Shown here piece by piece: positions 16,083-25,900 of a DNA stretch of 53,424 nt; position 1 is the stretch's first letter; every line of letters starts with the position of its first letter. The stretch spans positions 1 to 53,424 of the forward strand of contig JAHLFG010000070.1 of assembly GCA_018883895.1 (NCBI GenBank). Direction: 5' to 3'. The notes under the pieces were generated by a model. That model did no database searches, was not told the origin of the DNA, and saw nothing but the letters and a program-made list of their open reading frames with translations. The DNA comes from Candidatus Anaerobiospirillum merdipullorum. GTDB taxonomy: Bacteria > Pseudomonadota > Gammaproteobacteria > Enterobacterales > Succinivibrionaceae. Both the position numbers and the translations under genes were made by a program.

Positions 16083-19000
16083 TTAATCCTTGCGCGTGAC
16101 AGCAAGTAGCGTCGCTAAGACATCAAAAGGATGCAAAGGCTTCTTCCCTTCCATGCGCGCTACCTGTGAGCGACAGGAAAAACCGGTAACCAAGATCTTG
16201 GAAAAATCGCGTTTTTTAATTTCTTCCTGCCAATTTTGCTGATAGACGCGCCGGCTTTCATCCTGATTTTGCAACATATGCCCAAATAAACCGGCCATGC
16301 CGCAACAAGCGGTTTTAACCGGCACGATGGACAGGCCCAGGGCACTGAAGATCTCCTGCCACAAACGCACGCTTTTTGGCAACAGGGCCTGCTCCGAGCA
16401 GTGGCAGAATAAATAGTACGGCTCACTTAACTTGCTTTGCGCTGCAGGCAACGTGGTGCCAAGCTTAGCTTTTTGCGCCTGCCACGTATCTGACTTTAAG
16501 GCAGTCGCAAGCCATTGCTCGGGCAAGAGTACCTCAAACTCACCGCGGGCGCGGCCTAAAATTTGCCGATACTCATCGCCATAGCACAAAGTTAAAGCCG
16601 GATCAAAGCCTACGATCGTGATGCCGGCTGCATCCACCCGTGACAGGCGCGCTGCCTGCTTAGAGGCAAAACGGGCAAAGCGCTTGCGATCGCCACGAAT
16701 GACCATGAGTTTGCCATTTACATAGGGGCGCAAATAAGCCACCTTAAAGCCCATGGCACGCATGGTAAGGCCCATATTAAGTAAGCCCTCGGCGTCATAA
16801 CTTGCGGTAAAGGCATCACAGATAATGGCCACATCAGGCTTATGGGCAATCATCTTATCGACAGAATAGAGCTTAAAGTCATGCTCTTTAAGCACGCGTG
16901 CCAAAGGCTTTTTAGCAAAGAGCGGCACATCGACAAAGGCAAATAAACGCTTAAGTAGGCTCTGCGAGAGCTTGGTTTTAAGCCAGGCATTGCTTAAAGT
17001 CGGCACTTTGGCCATTAAAGGCAAGGTAAACTCAGCGTTTAAGGTTAAAAGATCCATCGCCGGGCGCAAATAGCGCGAATAGTACAAAAATAAAAAGCGC
17101 GAGTTTAAATCAGCGGCATTAACATGCGCCGGGCATTGCGTCTTGCAGGACTTGCAGGCAAGGCAGGTCTTGACCGCCTCAAAATACTCATGGCTAAAGT
17201 CCTCATCCTTACTTAAGGTATTCAAGGCGCGTTTGATAAAGTTAAGCGGATTGGGGCTTGCAGTAAAGAGCTCCACTTCTTCAGTCTGCGGATTGCATCC
17301 ACGCTGCGCAAGTAGGCGCAACCACTCGCGCATCAGGCCGCTATAGCCCTTAGGTGAGCGCACTCTATCCTTGGTGTAGCGGTAGCTTGGGCACATCAAG
17401 GCGCTTTTTTGATAGGAGAAGCACTGTCCATTACCATTGCAATTTAAGGCCCCTTCAAAGGCAGCGCGTACAGCCGGCGGAATAGTTCTATCCAAATCAC
17501 CGCGCATCGGGCCGTCAATGGGCACTAAAGCATCGCCACTTCCATAGGGCACGCAGATTTTGCCCGGATTTAAACGATTGTGCGGGTCAAAAATTGCTTT
17601 GACCTGCTGGGCTTTAACATAGAGCTTGCCAAAGAAGAGCTCACCAAAGCAGGCGCGATAACCCCGGCCATGCTCACCCCACATTTGCCCGCCATATTCT
17701 TTGACTAAGGCCGCCACGCCGCGCGAGATGGCATAGAGCTTCTCTTTATCCTCATCGGTAGTCAAATCTAAGGCCGGGCGTACATGCATCAGGCCGGTAT
17801 CGACGTGACCGAACATGCCATATTCAACCTGCATACTATCAAGGAGCGCGCGAAAGCGCTTAATATAATCGGCCAAATGCTCCGGCGGCACCACCGTATC
17901 TTCGGTAAAGGGCACCAATTTTTTGCTACCGGCTGCCGCGCCCAAGAGCCCCACGGCCTTTTTGCGCATCGCATAAATGGCGCTGATGCCGGCCGGATCT
18001 TCGGTCATCTCGACCCCTAAAATACCCCCTTCCTTGGCATCAGCCTGTGCCTGTACTCGTTGCTTACAGTTTTTTACAAAGGCACGCACCTCATCGGCGT
18101 CCTGCCCGTTAAATTCGACAATATTGATACCGGCAATATTGACGCTGCCATCATCTTTAATGTAATCGGCGGCAGCTAGCCACACCGGATCTTGTTTGGC
18201 CAAATTGAGCACCTTAGAGTCAACGGTTTCCACCGAAAACACCCCGGCGTCAATGAGCACTTTGGCATGCCGCAGCGCACTGTCAAAGTCACAATACTTA
18301 ATGGTAAGTAAGGCCCGATAGGCCGGCATCACGGTTAAATCTAAGGTCGCCTCGGTGACAATGGCCAAGGTGCCTTCAGCGCCGCAAATTAAACGCGCCA
18401 GATTGACGGTATCGGTCTTTTCATCATAGGCATGATATAAGTCATAGCCGGTCATAAAGCGATTTAAACGCGGGAAGTGCTCTAATACTTGCGCGCGACA
18501 CTCCTTTAACAGCGCATGACACTTACGATAAATCTCACCAAGCGTGCCCGGCAGCGCGCATAATTGCGTCAGCTCCTTACCACTTACCGGGCCAAATTCC
18601 GCCACCGTGCCGTCAATTAAGACTGCACGTAAAGACTTAATATGATCGGAGGTACGGCCATATTTAAGCGAGCCTTGACCGGCGGCATCATTACTTAACA
18701 TGCCGCCAATGGTGGCGCGATTGGAGGTGGACAGCTCCGGGGAGAAAAAGAGCCCGTGGGGCTTTAAGCTGTCATTTAATTCATCCTTGATGACACCTGG
18801 CTCCACCGTCACCGTACGCGCCGTGACGTCTAAATGAGAGACGCCCTTCATATAGCGCGATAAATCCAGCATCACGCCATAGTTTAACGATTGCCCGTTG
18901 GTGCCGGTACCACCACCGCGGGCGGTAAAGAAGAGGGAGCGAAATTCTTCCCGTTGGCCCACTTGCATTGCCAAGATCACATCGGCCTCGTTTTTGGGAA

Positions 19001-19169
19001 AGAGAACCACTTGCGGCATCGCCTGATAGACCGAATTGTCGGTTGCCCCTAATAAACGCGTGGCATAATCTTCATCAATATCACCACTAAAAGCCGTTTG
19101 CCGTAAAGCGGCAGCGTATTGGGCATAGAGCGGTTGTACTTTGCTTAAATTCGCTATCCGAGGGATCAT
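16083..19169 (-). CDS. ydiJ: YdiJ-like FAD-linked oxidase / D-2-hydroxy acid dehydrogenase with Fe-S domain
   Basis: A 1,028-residue three-part enzyme of the YdiJ family (E. coli YdiJ is about 1,018). Residues about 55-280 form a PCMH-type FAD-binding domain with the FTARGGGTGTNGQSLNYG loop. About 280-550 is the FAD-oxidase C-terminal domain with HVDTGLMHVRP and WGEHGRGYR. Then comes a ferredoxin-like region with CLACKSCKTQCPAHVN (near 670) and a C-terminal CCG-type domain (ACCGMAGLFGH, with further cysteines). Members oxidise D-2-hydroxy acids such as D-2-hydroxyglutarate or D-lactate and pass electrons through Fe-S clusters. The exact substrate here is unknown. The gene is divergent from ppaC over about 200 bases. 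Confidence 0.9.
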   Translation of the reverse strand: MIPRIANLSKVQPLYAQYAAALRQTAFSGDIDEDYATRLLGATDNSVYQAMPQVVLFPKNEADVILAMQVGQREEFRSLFFTARGGGTGTNGQSLNYGVMLDLSRYMKGVSHLDVTARTVTVEPGVIKDELNDSLKPHGLFFSPELSTSNRATIGGMLSNDAAGQGSLKYGRTSDHIKSLRAVLIDGTVAEFGPVSGKELTQLCALPGTLGEIYRKCHALLKECRAQVLEHFPRLNRFMTGYDLYHAYDEKTDTVNLARLICGAEGTLAIVTEATLDLTVMPAYRALLTIKYCDFDSALRHAKVLIDAGVFSVETVDSKVLNLAKQDPVWLAAADYIKDDGSVNIAGINIVEFNGQDADEVRAFVKNCKQRVQAQADAKEGGILGVEMTEDPAGISAIYAMRKKAVGLLGAAAGSKKLVPFTEDTVVPPEHLADYIKRFRALLDSMQVEYGMFGHVDTGLMHVRPALDLTTDEDKEKLYAISRGVAALVKEYGGQMWGEHGRGYRACFGELFFGKLYVKAQQVKAIFDPHNRLNPGKICVPYGSGDALVPIDGPMRGDLDRTIPPAVRAAFEGALNCNGNGQCFSYQKSALMCPSYRYTKDRVRSPKGYSGLMREWLRLLAQRGCNPQTEEVELFTASPNPLNFIKRALNTLSKDEDFSHEYFEAVKTCLACKSCKTQCPAHVNAADLNSRFLFLYYSRYLRPAMDLLTLNAEFTLPLMAKVPTLSNAWLKTKLSQSLLKRLFAFVDVPLFAKKPLARVLKEHDFKLYSVDKMIAHKPDVAIICDAFTASYDAEGLLNMGLTMRAMGFKVAYLRPYVNGKLMVIRGDRKRFARFASKQAARLSRVDAAGITIVGFDPALTLCYGDEYRQILGRARGEFEVLLPEQWLATALKSDTWQAQKAKLGTTLPAAQSKLSEPYYLFCHCSEQALLPKSVRLWQEIFSALGLSIVPVKTACCGMAGLFGHMLQNQDESRRVYQQNWQEEIKKRDFSKILVTGFSCRSQVARMEGKKPLHPFDVLATLLAVTRKD

Positions 19170-19255
19170 GGCTTACTCTTCTTTACTTACTCAAGTCACA
19201 AATTAGGGCAATTATCTTAACAAGATTAGACACAAAGCGCAGAAACGTACCATCA

Positions 19256-19272
19256 TGCACTAAAAAAGCGCA
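19256..19272. promoter_or_regulatory. TGCAC-N7-GCGCA imperfect dyad in the ydiJ-ppaC intergenic region
   Basis: TGCAC and GCGCA are separated by TAAAAAA. The element resembles the perfect dyad at 44787-44803. It lies between two divergent genes, about 85 bases upstream of ydiJ and 55 bases upstream of the ppaC -10 box. A regulator site is possible but unproven. Confidence 0.3.
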
Positions 19273-19325
19273 TTACGCGGGCATCACCCATGCGCATTTT
19301 CCCTGTAAAAAGCCCGCTCCTGCGG

Positions 19326-19331
19326 TATAAT
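19326..19331 (+). promoter_or_regulatory. -10 box of ppaC
   Basis: A perfect TATAAT lies 41 bases before the ppaC start codon. No good -35 element is seen 16-18 bases upstream (CTGTAA at best). Confidence 0.5.
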
Positions 19332-19371
19332 TCAGCCCATAAATTTGATGTTTGCATGCGAGGAATTTTAC

Positions 19372-20292
19372 ATGACCGCTTTGGTTTTAGGCCACAAGAA
19401 TCCGGATACTGACTCCATCGTTGCTGCCTTATCGGCTGCCAATCTGTACACCGGCCGCGGGATCGCGGTAAAGCCGGTCGCTCAAGGTGAGCCGGCCCCG
19501 GAAACTGCTTTTGTACTCAAGACTTTTAATCTGCAGGCCCCGGAAGTGGTAACTTCAGTGGCAGGTCAGGATGTTTACTTAGTAGACTACTCTGATTTAG
19601 CTCAGGCTCCGGCCGATTTTGATAAGGCCAATCTCTTAGGCATTATCGATCACCACAAGTTAGGCGACGTAACCTCAGTGGCTCCGGTGGAATGCTACAT
19701 TCAGCCGGTGGGTTGCTCCAATACCGTAATTAAGTTCCTGCACGATCTCTATCATGTTGAGATCTCCAAGTCTTTAGCCGGTGCCATGCTGTGCGCCATC
19801 TTATCGGACACCGTGCTCTTTAAGAGCCCGACCTGCACGGCAGCTGACAAAAAGGCGGCCGAAGAGTTAGCTTTAATTGCCGGCGTTGAAGACATGCAAA
19901 AGCTGGGCATGGACATGTTCAAGGCCAAGTCCAACTTAGATGGTGCCACCCCGCGTGAGCTCATCTTCCGTGACTTCAAGGACTTTGATATGTCAGGCCA
20001 CAAGGTCGGTATCGGGCAGTTAGAGTTAACCTCCTTAGAGATGGTAACCCCGGAATTAAAGGCCGCCTTGCAAAAGGAGCTGGAGGTCATTAAGTCTGAG
20101 GGTCGTCACTCTGCTCTCTTAGTGCTCACCGATGTGATGGCCGAGGGCTCCGAGCTCTTACTTTGCTCTGACGATCCGCAGAAGGTGGTCACGGCCTTAA
20201 AGACCACTTTATCTGACAAGATGTGGATGCCGGGCGTGATGAGCCGTAAGAAGCAGGTCGTACCGTTCTTAGAGCAGGCTTTCAAGGCCTAA
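19372..20292 (+). CDS. ppaC: Manganese-dependent inorganic pyrophosphatase
   Basis: A 306-residue family II (DHH superfamily) pyrophosphatase that hydrolyses PPi from biosynthetic reactions. The metal-binding motifs are present: GHKNPDTDS at residues 6-14, DYSD near 75, and the DHHKLGD motif near 98. The C-terminal DHHA2 domain ends with GVMSRKKQVVPFLEQAF. The start is the ATG at 19372 (AGGAA upstream). An upstream in-frame ATG at 19345 would add nine residues not found in the family. Codon use is more biased than in neighbours, as expected of a highly expressed gene. This Mn-enzyme, rather than the usual gammaproteobacterial family I Ppa, fits anaerobic relatives. Confidence 0.96.
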   Translation: MTALVLGHKNPDTDSIVAALSAANLYTGRGIAVKPVAQGEPAPETAFVLKTFNLQAPEVVTSVAGQDVYLVDYSDLAQAPADFDKANLLGIIDHHKLGDVTSVAPVECYIQPVGCSNTVIKFLHDLYHVEISKSLAGAMLCAILSDTVLFKSPTCTAADKKAAEELALIAGVEDMQKLGMDMFKAKSNLDGATPRELIFRDFKDFDMSGHKVGIGQLELTSLEMVTPELKAALQKELEVIKSEGRHSALLVLTDVMAEGSELLLCSDDPQKVVTALKTTLSDKMWMPGVMSRKKQVVPFLEQAFKA

Positions 20293-20343
20293 TTCATTTC
20301 CTTATTATCAAGCCGTAAGTCTTTAAGCTTTATGGCATTTTAC

Positions 20344-20363
20344 AGGCGGCCGACGGGCCGCCT
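20344..20363. repeat. GC-rich hairpin between ppaC and rimO
   Basis: A perfect 8-bp stem, AGGCGGCC / GGCCGCCT, has a GACG loop and lies 51 bases after ppaC. There is no T-run behind it (GATCCGTATTC). It may end ppaC transcripts by a different mechanism or lie in the rimO leader. Confidence 0.5.
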
Positions 20364-20397
20364 GATCCGTATTCTCAGCCATCAATTTAAGTGCAAG

Positions 20398-21714
20398 ATG
20401 TCAAAAATTCCCGCCATCGGCATAGTCTCCTTGGGTTGTGCCAAAAACTTAGTGGACAGTGAGCGTTTAACCTCCGCCTTAATTGCTCGCGGTTATCGCA
20501 TGGAAGCCGATTACGCCGCCTGTGATGCCGTCATCGTCAATACCTGCGGTTTTATCAATCAAGCGGTGGAAGAATCCTTAGAGGCCATCGGTGAGGCCTT
20601 AGAGCACAATAGCCATATCATTGTGATGGGTTGCTTGGGCGCCAAACCTGAGACCATTAAACAAGCCTATCCGCAAGTGGCCGCAGTCTTTGGCCCCGGT
20701 CGGCGCGCCGCGGTCTTACGTGAAATTGCCGCCTTAGTTGGCACTCCGCCACAGGAGGCGGTACAACACTTACCGGCCTCAGGCGTACTCTTAACCCCAC
20801 CGCATTATGCCTATTTAAAAATCGCTGAAGGCTGCCGCCATCACTGCACCTTCTGCATCATCCCCAAGTTACGCGGCCCCCTGCGCTCGCGTCGGCCTGA
20901 GGACATTATGCGTGAGGCCACCGCGCTCAAGGCCCAGCGCGTGCGTGAGCTCTTAATTATTGCCCAGGACAGCTCCGATTATGGCATTGATTTGGAGCCT
21001 AAAGTTCCCACCAGTGCGCTTTTAAGAGAGCTGGCTACCTTAAAGCTGTGGCTGCGCGTGCATTATGTCTACCCGGCCCCGGAGGCAGAGCGCATCGTAG
21101 AGCTCATGGCTGAAGGTTTAGTCCTGCCTTACTTAGACGTGCCGCTGCAGCATGCCGCCCCGTCAGTCTTAAAGCGCATGAAGCGCCCGGGCTCTTTTGA
21201 CAAGTCCTTACAATTAATTGAAAAGTGGCGCAACATTTGCCCGGATATTGCATTGCGCTCCACCTTTATCACCGGCTTTCCGGGGGAGACGCAGGCTGAA
21301 TTTGACGAGCTCTTGGACTTTATTCAAGAAGCCAAACTTGATCGCGTCGGTTGTTTCCCCTACTCCGATGTCGACGGGGCTGAAGCCAATAATTTACCCG
21401 GCGCGGTGCCGCCGGAGGTACGTGAAGAGCGCGCGATGCAATTAATGCAATTGCAAAGTGAAATCTCACGGGCCAAATTACAACAGCGCATCGGCACCAC
21501 CTGCGACGTCATTATCGATGCGGTAAGTGAAGATGGGCAGGCCTTTGGGCGTAGTAAGTATGAAGCGCCCGATGTCGATGGCATTATCACCATTGAAAAC
21601 GGCGCATCGTTGCGCGCAGGCGACATTGTGCCGGTCACTATCACCGGCGCCGATGAGCACGATTTAACTGCCACCTTAGCCCCGCAGGAAATTAACTTTA
21701 AGTTAAAAGGCTAA
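20398..21714 (+). CDS. rimO: Ribosomal protein uS12 methylthiotransferase RimO
   Basis: A 438-residue radical-SAM methylthiotransferase that modifies an aspartate of ribosomal protein S12. The N-terminal UPF0004 domain carries cluster cysteines in SLGCAKNLVDSER, NTCGF and GCLGAK. The radical-SAM CxxxCxxC is CRHHCTFC near residue 155. The C-terminal TRAM domain follows the SRAKLQQRIG segment. The start is ATG at 20398, matching the E. coli RimO beginning (MSK...). An upstream ATG at 20332 would read through the GC-rich hairpin and is unlikely. The stop faces that of jetD with a 21-base gap. Confidence 0.96.
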   Translation: MSKIPAIGIVSLGCAKNLVDSERLTSALIARGYRMEADYAACDAVIVNTCGFINQAVEESLEAIGEALEHNSHIIVMGCLGAKPETIKQAYPQVAAVFGPGRRAAVLREIAALVGTPPQEAVQHLPASGVLLTPPHYAYLKIAEGCRHHCTFCIIPKLRGPLRSRRPEDIMREATALKAQRVRELLIIAQDSSDYGIDLEPKVPTSALLRELATLKLWLRVHYVYPAPEAERIVELMAEGLVLPYLDVPLQHAAPSVLKRMKRPGSFDKSLQLIEKWRNICPDIALRSTFITGFPGETQAEFDELLDFIQEAKLDRVGCFPYSDVDGAEANNLPGAVPPEVREERAMQLMQLQSEISRAKLQQRIGTTCDVIIDAVSEDGQAFGRSKYEAPDVDGIITIENGASLRAGDIVPVTITGADEHDLTATLAPQEINFKLKG

Positions 21715-21735
21715 CCTTTAGGCTACGCTTAAACT

Positions 21736-22944
21736 TTAGGCAGGCTCCAGATGCAGGGCCTGCTGTAAAGCGCGGCGCACCAGACGCTCCGGGATGCGCT
21801 CTTGCTCCAAACGCCGCTTCTTTTGACCAAAAGCTCCCGTCACCACCGCCTGATAGGCCTCCTGCTCACTGTCCGTTAAGTGCGGCAAACGCTTATTACT
21901 GCACAGCGGATCGGGCCCGGCCCAATCTAAACACGCCTTTAAGGTGGGCACATCCATCAACATCGATTGTACCGGGGTGGGGCTTAACTCACAGCGCAAT
22001 TGATGCAAGATGGCAAAGCCGGCGCTATCTAAATCGCCCCAATAGATAATGCGTTTGCCTTGAAGCGGGACAAAATCATGCCAATGGCTAAAACCAAAGC
22101 CCTTACCAAAGATAGCCAAGGTGCGCGGCAACGGCGGTAAGGCCAAATAGGACTTTTTATTCTCGCAGATGATGACAAAGTCCCCGGCTATCTGCTGCGC
22201 AGCAAAAACATCCACATCCAAGGTCACATTACCTAAGGTATTAAAGTGTAGGTTTTGAGGCAAACTGTCATCTAGCAGCCTAAAGGTCACCTTGTCAGGC
22301 TCACTTTTAAAGCCATAGCGCGCGGCAAAATTGCGCCCGGCGCTAAAGTGGTCATCAATGCGTTCGGGGGGCAATAAGATATCCAAAAGCCGCCCAATCG
22401 CCGTGGCATGTTGCTCGACAAATTTGGAGTCAATCTGCGGTAAATCCAAGGCGCGCAGATAAATTTCATGTTGCGGATGCTCCAAGATATAGCGACAGAC
22501 TGCCAGCATGCGCGGGAAGTCCTGCGCACTGTTTTTCATCTTGAGCAAATATTGCGGATGGGTGGTTAAAAAGGGCAATAAACGACGTAATTGCGCATTG
22601 GCATTGGCACAGTACAGCGCCTGCCGATAGGCATTGAGCATATAAGTACGTTGGGCATAGGCGGCCAGATCGCGCAGCGTCGGGAAAATCACCGCCACCG
22701 GCAGATCTTGCGCCCACCAGGCGGTGCGCACCGTCTTATATTCCAATGGCACCGATTCGCGCCCCCAGCGCTCCGCCCACTCCTTAGAGGCCGTAAACTC
22801 AAGCTTGAGCTCATTAATGGTGGGCTTTTTAAGGCGCAAACGGAGCGGAAAGGCTTCGTTAAAATGCGCCTTAATGTAATCGCCGCGCTCAAAGCGCTGT
22901 TGCAAAAGCTGTTTAAAGCTCGTGGGCGTATCCCAAGTCATCAT
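21736..22944 (-). CDS. jetD: Wadjet nuclease subunit JetD (type I)
   Basis: A 402-residue protein with an N-terminal DUF3322-like region (about 1-190, including ELKLEFTASKEWAERWGR) and a C-terminal DUF2220/Toprim-like nuclease domain (about 200-400). Toprim metal-binding motifs are visible: the glutamate in VIICENKKSYLALP, and the D-x-D-S/H pair in IIYWGDLDSAGFAIL. In Wadjet systems JetD is the topoisomerase VI-like nuclease that cuts small circular DNA after loop extrusion by JetABC. It starts ATGATG, overlapping the jetC stop by four bases. Last gene of the operon, converging on rimO. Confidence 0.93.
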   Translation of the reverse strand: MMTWDTPTSFKQLLQQRFERGDYIKAHFNEAFPLRLRLKKPTINELKLEFTASKEWAERWGRESVPLEYKTVRTAWWAQDLPVAVIFPTLRDLAAYAQRTYMLNAYRQALYCANANAQLRRLLPFLTTHPQYLLKMKNSAQDFPRMLAVCRYILEHPQHEIYLRALDLPQIDSKFVEQHATAIGRLLDILLPPERIDDHFSAGRNFAARYGFKSEPDKVTFRLLDDSLPQNLHFNTLGNVTLDVDVFAAQQIAGDFVIICENKKSYLALPPLPRTLAIFGKGFGFSHWHDFVPLQGKRIIYWGDLDSAGFAILHQLRCELSPTPVQSMLMDVPTLKACLDWAGPDPLCSNKRLPHLTDSEQEAYQAVVTGAFGQKKRRLEQERIPERLVRRALQQALHLEPA

Positions 22945-25900
22945 AAAGCTTTAAATAAGTCAGTCAAGCGCGCTAAAACCTGATCTTCCTTGTCCTTTTT
23001 ATCCTCCGCCTGCGCCTCTTGCGCACGGAGCTTTACCTGCCTATCAATCTCGCGCGATAAAGGCGATTCTTTGAAGATATGACTTTGCGCGCGATGCTCG
23101 GCCAATTGCTGTAGTTTACGGCGCGCCTGTTGACGCTCCCACTGCTGCTCCTGTACGTAAATAGCATCCTCCTCCTCGTCATCATCTGTAGCAGTAGCAT
23201 CCGTAGCAACAGAAGACGCGCTCTGCTCTTGAGCCTCAGCTACTATCTCTTCCTCTTGTACGCTCTTATCTTCAGCTTGCGGCGCGGTGGCAGTCTGCGC
23301 ACTAGACTCAGGCGACACTGGTGCCTCCTCCACAGGCTTTTCTACCTGTGGCTCTTTATCTTCTACTTGGGGCGTTGCGGAGTTTAAACCGGCTTCATCT
23401 AAAGTACGGATGAGCTCTTGCCTTAATTCATTTCGCGCCTCCAACAGACTGATAAAGTGCTCAATGGTCATATTCTTTAAGGTCGACGGAATGCCCAATT
23501 TACCTTGTGCCAAGGCCACCTGCGAGATAAAAGGCTCAATTTCATTGATCTTGGCCAATGGAGTGACCACTAACACCTGCAATTGCAATTGCTTAAAGAG
23601 TTTTAAGCCATAGGTGGCAAGCTCCGGGGAGCCACTACCAAAGGCCTCATCAATCATTAAAAAGCGCAGGGAGCTGACAAAAAGTCCGCCCTTTTGCTCT
23701 TGTTGCTGGAATTGATAGGCCAAAGCCGCCGCCAAGATGGTATAGGCTAATTTTTCCTTTTGACCACCGGATTTGGCATTGGAATTGGCATAGTACTCGC
23801 GCTCTTGCAAGGTATTGCGATCATATTCGGCAGCTGCATAGGTATACCAATTGCGCACATCTAAGACCTTAGCACGCCAGGTCTCATCTTCAAGTACATG
23901 ATCAGAGCGCACCTTTAATCTGTCGATAAGATTCTTGATAAGTTGGAATCTTTCCTCGGCAGCCTCCAAATTGCCTTCATGGCCAAAGACATTGGAAATA
24001 CAATTTTGCAGATCTTTTTTAAAGTCGATGATGGCTACATCCTTATTGGCAGTATATTTAAGCTCAATAAAGCTCTCGGGGTTATAGTCAATCTCACGTA
24101 AAGAGGAATTGATTTCATCCATGCGCCGACTGATGCTCTGCTCATACTGATTGAGTGTGGCGCGCAAATGTGCCAAATCATTGACCGTGCTATGCGCCAG
24201 TTTTTCCTTAAAGCGCTGCTCGTATTTGGGCAGATTATCTTGCCGCAAATCCTGTAACAGGGCTAAATACTCGCCCACCGCCTCTTGCTTGGCCACCATT
24301 TCCTTGGTGGTGTCAGGATAGGCATGATTAAAGTCTTTTAAGCGATTTTCAATCTCGCGCTCTAGATCTTGACGCTGCTTGACCAGTTTATCGCGCTCGG
24401 CGACCACCGCCCGCTCAAGCCTACTAATCGCCATGCCGCTATCATCGACCATCACTTTAATCTTTTGCGCGCGGTAGATGGGCAATAAGTAATTGGCCAC
24501 GCTTTGTGATAAGGGCTCTTGGGCCAAGAGCACTTGCAGGGCCTCACTTTTATCCTGCAATCTTTGTACCTTGGCTTGGGCGACGGCATATTGATTGCTA
24601 AGACTTTCTTTGGAGGCACTCTTTTCTTGCAATTGTTGCTTGCACTGCGCTAATTTGGCGCTTAAGTCCTTTAAGTCTTGATTGTGCTCCTGCAGCTCAT
24701 TAATGGCCGCTTGCAAATGCGCAATCTCGCGCTCCACCGCCGCAACATTGAGCTCTTCAAAGCTGGGATAATCTTTGAGGATTTGATCTACGGTCGAGCA
24801 TTGGATAAAGCTCTGCTCCAAGCCCTTTTGCACCTGCTCTCTGGCGTTTTTGGCCTGCTGCAGCTCACTTTGCTTGGCCTTATATTGGGACTGTAACAAT
24901 AAACGCTTATCGCGATTGCTCCAGCCTAAGACATAAAAACGTCGGTCGCTGACATCACGCCGATCGTCCTTTTCATGCCGCCGCCTTTGCTTGATAAGGC
25001 CACTTGGCATCACCGCCTCGGGCAGGCGTCTAAAATCATCCTCGCGTGTGCAACAAGCTAAATTAAAGCGCTGCAGCAATTGCGTGCGCAAGGCATCTTT
25101 AAACGGCGAGTCTTCTTTGATCTCAATTTTCATGGCCAAGGAATTGTTCACTAAGGTGGAGGTCTTACCTTCGAGCATATCGGCATGCTTAAAGAAGACC
25201 AAACGCCCGCGTAAACTGCGGCCATTGACATAGTGCACCACGTCCTTATACAGCTCATCGGGCACTAAGAGCGAGAGGGCAAAGCCATGCAAGACGCGCT
25301 CAGCCGCCCCTTCCCACTGCGCCTTTTCCTCCGCTTTGACCTGCATCAGCTCACCGGCATAAGGCAGACGCGACGCATCGACATTAAGCTCCTGTGCCAT
25401 CCTATCGCGCAGCTCAATTTGCTCTCGCGGTAAATTACTATCGCGCAGGCTTAAGCTGTCCAATTCTTCTTTAAGCTCCTGCGCCTGCTCTTCTAGGTGA
25501 TGCGCTTGCCCGGTAGCGGCAGCCAAATCTAATTGTGCCTGACTGACTGCCTGCTGATATTGCGCTTGCGAGGCGCTTAACTGTGCTCTTTGCTGTAAAA
25601 ATTGCTCTTCATTTTGCGGGGGCGACAATTTTAAGCGCACGAGCTTATTGCCATATTGCGCCAAAGCCCGGGCGCGGGTACCCTTTTTCTCTTCATTTAA
25701 CTGCAACTCGCGCTTATAGGCCCCGAGCGTATCGCCACCTGCCTGGGCGTGTTGTTGCTGTAAACGCTCGCGCTCAGTGTCAAGCGCTTGTAATTGTAAG
25801 TTCAGATCCTGCAATTGCGCCTGCAGGTGAATGCATTGTTGAGAGTTGCGCTCCAGCTCATTGTTAACTAACTTTAACTGCAAGTCATTAATGAAGCTGT

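Noticed and set aside
20344..20363. rho-independent terminator for ppaC
   Set aside because: The stem is strong but no T tract follows, so I list it only as a hairpin.
23100..23400. Plus-strand ORFs rich in Leu/Cys/Ser opposite jetC's tail
   Set aside because: They are antisense shadows of the acidic low-complexity codons, without ribosome binding sites.
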